Origin: Dipetalonema caudispina
Taxonomy: Eukaryota > Nematoda > Chromadorea > Rhabditida > Onchocercidae
Assembly (NCBI GenBank): GCA_013365325.1
Contig: JABVXV010000660.1
Coordinates: 1 to 17,189 of the forward strand
Reading direction: 5' to 3'
Length of the DNA: 17,189 nt
Below are positions 9,173 to 17,189 of the stretch, in pieces. Under the pieces are notes generated by a model. The model saw nothing but the letters and a program-made list of their open reading frames with translations. It made no database searches and had not been told where the DNA came from. The position numbers and the translations under genes are program-made. Every line of letters begins with the position of its first letter. Position 1 is the first letter of the stretch.

Positions 9173-10543
9173 CTAAAATTGATATTTTCATAAATTTCAT
9201 AATGAAATTATAATTTTAAATTTTACAATAAATTCGATGCAATTAATTTCAAACAATTTCACAAAATTATCAAATGCGTTTGGGTTAAGCAAAAATAATA
9301 GTTAAATATATTTCTAGTTAAAATTTAATTAATTTATTTATTAATTACTAGTCGTATATTTTAATGTAATTTCTGAAATAAAGTAGCTAGTAGTTTCAGA
9401 AGAAGGTTTGATAAAGATAATAAAAATAATTTATTGTAAGTCTTATTCGAGAAATTTTCATTGATATGAAGAATCTAAATAGTTTAAGTTCTAATTCTAG
9501 TCGAACATATCACTAAACAAATTTATTCGAATTATATCGCTAAGAAATTTATGCAAATTTTAACGGTCAATCTTTAATCTTACCAAATTTTATTATCCGT
9601 CAAAATTTGCAAAATCGTAGGTTAATCATATTTAATAGAAAAAAAAAAAAACACAATTATTCTTAGCTTTCTTTCGTTAATGAAAAGATCAAACTTTGTG
9701 TAAATGTTTAGTGGAACACTTCTAATCTTTTTTTTTTTTTTTTTTTTTTCTTCTAAAATTTATTTATTTGCCAAAATTTTTTTCCCTTTCTTTTCATTTC
9801 TTTTGTTTTGCTAAAGATTAAGAAGAAATAGCAGTTTAAAATAAACATAATTTTTCATCTATTTCAAGTTACAAAAAAAAAAAAACGGAATTAAACATGA
9901 AATTGAAATGAAATAATTCATTGCTAATAATGGAAAAGAAGAAGAAAATATTAACATAAACATGAAAAAGAAAACATAAATATGAATTTAACAAAAAAAA
10001 AAAAAAAAAAAAACTAAAAATTATTTATATAAATAAATATTCATTAAAATATTGATAGTTTACAAGAATTCCTTTTTCAATTTTATTGTACATTATCGAC
10101 AAACACAATGTTTCTGTTAAACTAAAAATGTAAACTGTTCAATCAAGAAATGTCAAATGTAAATTTAACATTTCCTGCTCAACCTTTTCTTTTCTTTTTT
10201 TCTTTTTTTTTTTTTTTTTTTTCTTTTAAATTATTCGAGAAAATTCATCAAGAGGATAGATTTATACAGGATGGGAATTATTGTTAAAACTCTCGGGAAA
10301 GAAAAAGAAAAAAAAAAAAAAGAACAGAAGAATATTGTGAAAAGGGTTAGAAAAAGAAAAGTAAATGAAAATAAAATATAGCACTGTTGAAAAAAAAAAA
10401 AAAAAAAATTAATTTATTTGCTTTTGAAAAGAGTACAAGAAGAAGAAATTGAAAATGAAAATGAATAGAAGGTGGAATTTTTGGTTGATTCATCTTTTTT
10501 CACATTCATTAATTAATGTTTTAGTTTTGTTTTGTCATTTTTC

Positions 10544-10580
10544 TTTTTTTTTTTTCCCCCCCCCCCTGTTATAAAACAGG
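10544..10580. repeat. T12C11 pyrimidine tract with adjacent hairpin
   Basis: Twelve T run straight into eleven C (10544-10566), the only long G/C homopolymer in the window. The last two C start a perfect hairpin: CCTGTT, ATAA, AACAGG (10565-10580). Mirror-type oligopyrimidine tracts can adopt triplex structures, but no biological role is implied by the sequence alone. Confidence 0.9.
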
Positions 10581-11193
10581 AATAATGCAAAAGTTAGTTG
10601 AAATTTTAATAGGCGTATAGATTGAAAAATATTATTGTTTATTTAGTAAGATATGTTTTAATAATTTTATTAAAATGATATTTTTAATATTGATGAAAAT
10701 TGTAATCATATAAATTAGAAGATACTAAATTTGTAACATTTTACAACTCATCTATATCATTTCTTGTTTCATAACATTTTTTGTTTGAAATTTTAGAATT
10801 TAAATATTCAATAAATATAAATGAAAAATAGAAAAGATTTTTTTTTTTTTTTTTTTTTTTGTAAGTCAATAAAAGATATAATTTGAGAATTGAATTTATC
10901 TCATAGTGATTAATTCATATCGTTAAAAAAAAAAAAAAAAAAAAAAAATTGAAAGTATAAATATTGTAAAAATGCATAATGGAATAATTTTTCAACTTTT
11001 AAAATTTAATTTGTCAGAAATTACGTATAATATATAAATTTTAAAGTATTTTAATGATGAAAAATTATGGATTAAAGAAATGTAATTAGTGGAAGAAGAA
11101 AAGATGAATCAATATATTAGGAACTATAAGTAAAACTACTTCAGTAAACAATTCTTATAACCAAAGTGGTACTTGTATTATAAATGTATTACT

Positions 11194-11246
11194 CACATAT
11201 ACATACATACACAGACATAGACAGACAGATAGACAGACACATATAT
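11194..11246. repeat. compound ACAT/ACAG tetranucleotide microsatellite
   Basis: ACATATACATACATACACAG grades into repeated ACAG and ATAG units and ends in CACATATATA. It lies inside the 3.7-kb intron. Confidence 0.85.
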
Positions 11247-11387
11247 AAAGGTATAAATGTGAATAGAAATTTAAGAAGGATTAATTTTGAAAGGATTAAA
11301 ATCCATCCATTTATTTCATTGATATATAATCTATAGATTTAATAAATAAAAGCAAAATTTGAGAGAAAATTGGATGAATTTGAAAAA

Positions 11388-11496
11388 CTTTCGATTTCGA
11401 TCGTAACTTCCCATTTCAATCTCAATTTTGATCTCTCAATTTCTAAACTCTATCCTAACTTTTTGATTTCAATTTTCAGTCTCGATATCGATCTCG
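11388..11496. repeat. degenerate TTTCAATCTC/TCGATCTC repeat
   Basis: Related words recur across this stretch: TTTCGATTTCGATCG, TTTCAATCTCAATTTTGATC, TTTGATTTCAATTTTCAG and TCGATATCGATCTCG. They suggest a decayed short tandem repeat. An open plus frame crosses it but starts from TTG, and its length is expected by chance, so I do not call a gene. Confidence 0.45.
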
Positions 11497-11764
11497 TGAA
11501 TGAGAAAAAAAAAATATTGAAATTATGGAATATCGGAAAAATTAAAAATTATCCAAAAATATTACAAAATAAAAATAATTTTTTGATATAATAGAATGGA
11601 TATTGTTAAATTAGGAAAAATATTTTATTAATTGTTTTTTTTTTTTTTTTTGCACCAACTTTTATCAAATATTTTTAAACATTAACAAATAATTATTAAT
11701 TACTATAGATGAAACAAAAATGAAACTTATAACATATTATTTGTCATTTATAGGAATGATAGTT

Positions 11765-11807
11765 AGAGAGAGAAAGAGAGAAAGAGAAGAAGAGAGAGAG
11801 AAAGAGA
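11765..11807. repeat. GA/GAAA purine microsatellite
   Basis: An imperfect run of GA, GAAA and GAAGA units inside the 3.7-kb intron. Confidence 0.9.
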
Positions 11808-12467
11808 TTGAAAATGTTTAATAATTAAAAGGAAAGGAATCATTTCAAAATGATTACAATTAAATCAATTAAAATTTCATCCGTGAAATTATCACAAAAT
11901 TGAAAATAAAACATTGTGAAATGTTACTGCGAAAAAGTATAGCTTACAACTATAACAATAGAATATAACATTTTTATGTTAAATTGCTTGATTCGATAGT
12001 TTAAAAAAAAAAATCTCTTCTTTCTTTTTTTTTTTTTTTATCTTTTTCGCACTAAAATATACGACGAGCGAAGAAGGCGAAAATTTATGATATACTTTTA
12101 GATTGATGATAAAGTATTCTTATAGCAGGCAGCATTTTTAGAAGATAATCTTTTCATTTTCTTATCATTTCTTATCACAAATATTCAATAAATATATTTT
12201 AATTTATGCATTTGTTTGATTTTTTAACTTTTCTTTTTTATTTCTTTGCTTCATTTTATTATCTAAAATTCAAAAATTTCTCGAATGGTTCTTAAAATGA
12301 TTCCATTATTTTGCATATAGGCATTTTCTTCTAAAATGCTCTCCTTGAAAAGCACATTTTTTTTTTTTGTATGATAGCAGAAAAGAAAAAAATCTTTTCA
12401 ATTTTTTAATTTTACTTCAAGATATCAAAAAATAAAAATAACTGAGACAATTATGTAATTAAAGATG

Positions 12468-12494
12468 TTTTTTTTTTTTTTTTTTTTTTTTTTT
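12468..12494. repeat. poly-T tract, 27 bases
   Basis: An uninterrupted T run within the 3.7-kb intron. On the minus-strand transcript it is poly-A. Confidence 0.95.
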
Positions 12495-12845
12495 GAAGAT
12501 TTTAATTTGCTCAAATATTTTTAAAAAAATGCTTAATCAAAGACAATCTTAGTTGAAATATTTTTCAAAAAAAAAGAAAAAAAAAGTCGAAAAAGTAAAC
12601 TTTGTTTACAAGCTGTAACACAAACTATAAAGCATCAATTTTAAAACAATTTTAAAGCAGAGTTTCTTTTGTTTCGTTAAAATTTAGACTGTGTAGGAAA
12701 TTTTTGACATGTGATCATTTAAATTCTAAAAACAATGAAAATTAAAGTTGAGATGGAAAGAAAGAAAATATAATTTTTGATTATATTTCAAATGATTGAT
12801 GTGAAATTAAGTTAATTTATTGAAATAACATTTTTTCATACATAC

Positions 12846-12973
12846 CTGAGGTGAACTACTTTGATCGAATCGATGAAGCATGCGAAGACGATTCGCAGGT
12901 ACAATACCACGTCTACCGTTTTTATTGATGCAACACCACCAACCTGTATTTATACCTATTCCACTGTTCGCAC
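12846..12973 (-). CDS. SH3 domain (C-terminal half) exon, Cas-family-like adaptor
   Basis: The acceptor GAATTTTAG precedes 12973 and the donor is CCTCAG, GTATG after 12846. Two bases finish a glycine codon from the upstream exon, then 42 codons follow. Residues 10-33 of the exon hold the SH3 signature: GWWCC (the tandem Trp whose first residue helps form the ligand groove), NGRRG in the distal loop, and GIVPANRL, with the conserved Pro before the 3-10 helix. In most SH3 domains that last segment is PxNYV. NRL with GIVP before it is characteristic of Cas adaptors (p130Cas/BCAR1, NEDD9, EFS), which have GWWLC and GIVPGNRL there. The Cas SH3 binds proline motifs of FAK/Pyk2 and phosphatases in adhesion signalling. 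Before GWW the exon has ANSGIGINT, an apparent loop insertion. The Cas assignment is inferred from this half-domain only; the first half (ALYD...DELxF) is not in the exon. Confidence 0.85.
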
Positions 12974-14405
12974 CTAAAATTCAAAAAAAATAAATAAATA
13001 AATAAAGCCTATCTAAATTAAATATTGTATAGCAGTAGGTGTACTTAATTCTAAAAATTTCTTAGGTATACAATTCCAGTACTTGATAATTATATTAAGT
13101 ATAAAGTATTACGTATAATATTGGATTTTTTTACAAGTCATGCTCGAATGACAATCATATATATCATATAATATTGGAAATCATTGCAAGCATTTCCTAT
13201 ATCAAATACTGATTGTATTAAATTAAATATTGATTGTAATATTTCATATGATTACAATATCCTTTCAAATATAAAAATAACGGAATTTATAATCAGTTTA
13301 GGTATAAAATTACAAGAAAAGTACAGGTATGCGGTATGCAGATGCTCTGATGGCAAATACCAGAACTAATTTTCAATTTCTCTCTTTTTAAATTTAAACT
13401 TTCCAAGGTTTTCCCGTCTTTTTTTTTTTTTTTTTCACGAAGATAATTGAAATTTCCGGAATCTTGCAAATATGCCAAAAGTACAATTTGGAATTTTTTT
13501 ATCAATAAAAATGGAATTTGTCAGTGAAGTAAATGGTGAAATTGTTAATGTTAAAAACAGGTATTTCAAATTGTATGATTCAAAATGTATAATGGAAGTC
13601 ATCAAGATTGTATTGATTACGTAATATATTTACTTGCAAATAATTTTATTTTATTATAGATAGTATAAACTGTCTACTTAATTTAATGGAGAAATATTAA
13701 TTTAAATTTAGGAATGAAAAAATTGAAGAGTGTAAAAAGTTTGATTTTTACTTAATATTTGCTATTGCTTTACTGATAAAATAATTTTCTGTTATGAGTG
13801 CAAAAAAAAAATATTGGACTAAAATAGTTTGTTTCGATAAATTTTGGTTTAATTTAACATTTACTAATTGTATTTAAAATCAATCTAAGCTATTTGGGTT
13901 CTATTCCAAATTAATTCAATCCATGTAATAATCACTTTGACCTAATCAATGTGACATTACAAATCGAAGCTATGAACATATTTGTGTTATCTCGAAAAAA
14001 TGACTATGCTAATCAGTAATGAACACACTAATTAATTGTTAGCTAAACAAAGTAGAGTAGATTTGAAAAAGATCAAGAAAGGATTTTATTTAAATTATGC
14101 TGAATCCAATTTATTTATCGATAGTACGGTTAAAATGACATAAGAGTTGAATATTTTAATCGTTGAAAATGAGAAAAATTGATTGAATCAAAATTTTAAA
14201 CTTGAATGAAAAAATTATTGAAATAAATAATTTCCAACATACAACCAAAAAAAAAAAAAAAAAAAAAATATTTTATTCGATAAAGTTGAATGAGCTTATA
14301 TTATGCAGCAAACGAAAGAAATTTTTTGTTTGAAGTAAAATTAAAGTTGAATTTTCAAAATGAAAAAATAGACTTCAATTTCTATATTTTCATTGTGAAC
14401 TTTGC

Positions 14406-14431
14406 AAAAAAAAAAAAAAAAAAAAAAAAAA
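14406..14431. repeat. poly-A tract, 26 bases
   Basis: An uninterrupted A run, followed by interrupted GAAAAAAGAAAA. It lies in probable intron sequence. Confidence 0.95.
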
Positions 14432-15239
14432 GAAAAAAGAAAACTGAAATTAAAACTACCAAATGGACTTTTGGACTGAATGATTTTATTGCATAATGTA
14501 ATAAATATGTGCGGTCAATGGATTCGAAGCAACGATACCATCCAATTTATTTATCATTCAGCTCATGAATGTACAATTTATTCAAATCAAATACTTATTA
14601 CTCTTCAAATTTCCTTTTCAATTTTTATTATTGTATAAGGAAAGCTTTCGAAGTGATATTTTTTTTTATGATAAAAATTTTTAGCTCAACTAACCAACAA
14701 AATTTAAAAAGCTATCCTAGAATTACAATTAAACATTTTTAATAGGAGAAAAATTAATTGAACTTTATGGAAAAAAATTTTAGGCTGTTAAGAGCAATTT
14801 TAATAAATAAGTAATTTAAATTAACAATAAGAATGAACTGAAAAAAAAAGCTAATTTCATGGAAAAAAAGAATTTTCCTACTTTTACGCTTTGTTATTCG
14901 AATCTTTGGAAGCGAATGAAAAATTTTATTATTTTCTCTTCGAAAATTACAACATAAGCAATCTTTAACGATTCTTGAAATTTTATTATCTTGAAATTTA
15001 TTACTCTTTTTATTCAATATTTCATAAGCTAATTTTTCCCATTTTTTGCATGATAACTTCAACTTGGTTTTATTAATCTCAAATTTACATATTATCAAAT
15101 GATAAATATTGTTTAAATATTTACATAAATATATGAAATAAATAATTGTTGTTGTTTTAATCTTGACTTTTACAAATTTTTAAAAACAAAAATTAAACAT
15201 TTTATAACTAAAAAACTTCTCATATATTATTAAATGGAA

Positions 15240-15290
15240 ATTAATATTGATTACATATTTATGTATTAATATTGATTACATATTCAATGT
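15240..15290. repeat. 25/26-bp tandem duplication
   Basis: ATTAATATTGATTACATATT is present twice, at 15240 and 15265, followed by TATGT and CAATGT respectively. The two copies are identical over their first 20 bases, so the duplication is probably recent. Confidence 0.9.
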
Positions 15291-16024
15291 ACTTTCGTTA
15301 CATTTATTACTTAATTGCTTAAATGAAAAAATTTTGCAATTCTTAATAGCAATTATACAATTCCTATCAAAACGTTCATTTCTTTCATTTCGACAAAATG
15401 AAAAAAAAAAAAAAAAATGTGTAAAATTTTTCATCAATGCTATATTTGAAATTTAACAGTTAAATGGTTGCAAGACATTTTATGATATTGTTAGCAAAAA
15501 TGAGAAACAAAAAAAAAAAAAAAAATGCATAAAAAATGCAAAAAATAATAAAAAAACAAATAAAAAATATGAGTGGAACATTTTTTTTTTTTTTTTTTTT
15601 TTGTTTTTTCATTCTTTCTCATTTTTTTTTTTCAGCTTTAATTGAATATTTTAAAATGTGAAGAAAGAAATGGAAAAAAAAAAAGGAAGTAATAACTGAA
15701 AATAATTTTTTTGTTTTGTTTTTTGTTAGACCAGTAGCATAAATATTTATTACTTTCGTTCATCCATCTAAATTATCCTTTAATAGGTTCTTTTTTTTTA
15801 ATCACAAAATTACAAATTATTCATGAAAATGTACCGCTATACTTCAATTTTTTTTTTCTTTTTTTTTTTACAAATGTTTAACTTTTCAAATTAAAATTTT
15901 AATTAAGAAAGTATTGGGAAATGAGGAAATTTCATTACGCAATACTTATTTACTCTGCTACACAAAATATTAATTTTACTTTTAGCTTTCGTAATAAACA
16001 TTTGATATTCCTCAACTAATTTAC

Positions 16025-16059
16025 CTTCCTTTCCTGTGTCACATTTTGCAATATTACCA
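16025..16059 (-). CDS. candidate 35-base exon supplying the SH3 n-Src loop
   Basis: The acceptor CCTCATTTCCAG precedes 16059 and the donor is GGAAG, GTAAAT after 16025; both are good matches to consensus. The exon is one base, eleven codons, then one base. Its last G completes the glycine codon that opens the SH3 exon, so the phase fits. The encoded GNIAKCDTGKE followed by GGAN can be laid against the Cas segment ending in N-T-G-G-L-E-G just before GWW, with DTG in the n-Src loop position. The other phase of this exon contains a stop. Doubts: the exon is very short, the hydrophobic pattern of the preceding strand is weak, and no exon with the RT loop is found upstream inside the window. Confidence 0.35.
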
Positions 16060-17076
16060 CTGGAAATGAGGAAGATAAAATCTCTTGAAAATTTTATCCA
16101 ATAAAATTTGTTAATTATTTTAAAGAAAAAATTTTAAATGTTGAAGTATATCAATAATTAGGATGAGATATATGTAAATTTATCGATTAAGCGATAGAAT
16201 ATATCGTGGGAAATCGAATTAAATCAATAATTTACACCTATGATCGTTGTCGAAAATTGTAGGAATTTTTTTCTGACTAAAATACTCGAAGTTCTTGAAT
16301 AATTACCACTGAATCTCATTCGTTCTTAAACATTTTTCCTTCCGTCATTCCGTATTAATTTTGGGCTATTTATGGAAATGAAAATTAAGTTTATTTTTTT
16401 TTTTAAATAGATGTCAAAATCTTTCACACCACATTTCATAAATATTCATAAATACCTGTTACAATAAATCAATGCCATCTATTTCATAGGTATAATAATA
16501 TATCATTAACAAAGTCGTAACATTATCATTAATTTTTTTTAATTACGAATAAAAATTGTAAAAACATTGAAATGATTTTTGAAAGGATAAAAGAGTTAGC
16601 ATCCTATTTCATAGTTCGCTAGCTTTTCCGAAATATTTGTCTATTTCGTGAATGATTTAGAAAATGAAGGATAACTGTTCAGTCTTCTTAAGTAAAATTT
16701 AAATATAAACAATTTAAATAAAATCGGAAAAATTTGAATCAGAATTATTTTCAATTTCTCAAAATTTAAATTGAGTTTATTTTTGTCTACTATTTCTATT
16801 CACTTATTAAATAAATTCTAAAAATTTCAAAAAACTGAAGACAATTTTACTACACCGTGTTGTACCATCTTCATGAATTTATTCATTTCAATCTCGAGAT
16901 TCCGAGATATCTTTAAATGGCTAGTAATAAGTATTTTCACAAAGTGTCATGAACATTAATAATGATTATCATGAAATATTATATTATTCACTAAATAATG
17001 ATAATAAATTTAGTAACACTATTAAAATAACAATAATAATCTTTGAATTCAACAAACCATCATTTTTGTAATAATG
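16060..17076. other. AT-rich region without a supportable gene
   Basis: On the minus strand I looked here for the N-terminal SH3 segment (ALYD-type start and DELxF-type RT loop) and did not find it. A minus-strand ATGGCATTG start with a donor about 23 bases downstream near 16456 would join in phase to exon 16059-16025, but it would remove the RT loop, so it is not included in the model. Towards the right edge the sequence grades into AAT-like words. Confidence 0.55.

Positions 17077-17189
<113 letters not shown>

Larger units (their letters stand above)
9173..12845 (-). other. large intron, about 3.7 kb
   Basis: The donor is CCTCAG, GTATGT at 12845 and the acceptor TTTTAG at 9174-9173, phase 0. 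It holds T runs at 9728-9749, 10838-10860 and 12468-12494, A runs at 9993-10013 and 10925-10948, a T12C11 tract at 10544-10566, two microsatellites and a degenerate pyrimidine repeat. A GC-richer patch near 12060-12085 was checked for an exon without result. A skipped phase-0 cassette exon cannot be excluded. Confidence 0.7.
12974..16024 (-). other. intron or upstream sequence of the Cas-like gene, about 3 kb
   Basis: If exon 16059-16025 is real, this is a 3,051-base intron with donor GTAAAT and acceptor TTTTAG. It contains A runs at 14247-14268 and 14406-14431, a T run at 15581-15602 and a 25-bp duplication at 15240-15290. Around 14460-14600 moderately GC-rich sequence is open on both strands, but without paired splice sites or a recognisable motif. 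Confidence 0.5.

Noticed and set aside
11369..11591. Plus-strand 73-codon frame starting from TTG
   Set aside because: It has no ATG start and crosses a degenerate pyrimidine repeat inside the intron of the minus-strand gene.
13184..13505. Overlapping plus and minus frames of 61 and 70 codons
   Set aside because: They are mutually overlapping, without motif or splice support, and of length expected by chance.
14290..14640. Open frames on both strands, including plus MCGQWIRSNDTIQFIYHS and minus IGWYRCFESIDRTYLL
   Set aside because: There are no paired splice sites or known motif, and neither matches the missing SH3 N-terminal half. The poly-Lys stretch is just the A run.
14754..15098. Minus-strand 114-codon frame, the longest in the window besides the minisatellite
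   Set aside because: It has background composition, is rich in Lys, Ile, Phe and Asn as random AT-rich DNA would be, and shows no domain, splice context or homology I recognise.
15247..15456. Plus-strand 69-codon hydrophobic frame
   Set aside because: It starts within a tandem duplication and runs into a poly-A tract, and it has chance-level length.
16456..16478. Minus-strand ATGGCATTG first-exon candidate joining in phase to exon 16059-16025
   Set aside because: It would produce an SH3 without its RT loop, so it is unlikely to be the real start. The true N-terminal exon is probably outside the window.

Overview
The window is a piece of a very AT-rich eukaryotic nuclear genome, roughly four fifths A+T by eye. 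It is full of A and T homopolymers (up to 41 T in a row), microsatellites and short tandem duplications. The only convincing genes are spliced, with GT..AG introns and acceptors of the form TTTTAG or TTTCAG, so the source is a eukaryote and most likely an animal. The SH3 signature, the Asn/Ser-rich linkers and the poly-A/T background would suit an arthropod (for example a mite or insect) or another ecdysozoan. I cannot resolve the lineage.

One gene is supported, on the minus strand, read from high to low coordinates. Four internal exons are well supported: 12973-12846, 9172-8995, 8470-8334 and 7481-7360. Each has a plausible acceptor and donor, locally higher GC, and a reading frame that joins to the next without a phase clash. 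The first encodes the C-terminal half of an SH3 domain with the signature GWWCC..NGRRGIVPANRL. This resembles the Cas adaptor family (p130Cas/BCAR1, NEDD9, EFS), where the matching segment has GWWLC and GIVPGNRL. The next three encode a Ser/Thr-Pro, Asn-rich, probably disordered linker. Two weaker exons extend the model: a 35-base exon at 16059-16025, which could supply the SH3 n-Src loop, and a possible terminal exon at 6401-6326, which ends in a stop overlapping AATAAA. The N-terminal half of the SH3 is not visible and probably lies beyond the right edge. The C-terminal helical domains of Cas proteins are not seen either.

Layout: 1-316 is a 21-bp minisatellite encoding a heptapeptide repeat, open at the left edge. 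317-6325 has no gene I can support, only poly-A/T tracts, small duplications and weak open frames. 6326-7481 holds the possible last exon and exon 7481-7360, whose 5' boundary lies inside a 108-bp tandem duplication (about 7455-7670) that multiplies the splice acceptor. 8334-9172 holds two exons. 9173-12845 is a 3.7-kb intron with many simple repeats. 12846-12973 is the SH3 exon. 12974-17076 is intronic or upstream sequence around the small candidate exon. 17077 to the right edge is an uninterrupted AAT array.

Most open frames of 40-75 codons here are expected by chance. At this composition about one codon in eleven is a stop, so about ten frames above 60 codons are expected over six frames. 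I therefore did not count frame length alone as evidence. I found no RNA gene, CRISPR array, complete transposon or prokaryotic feature.
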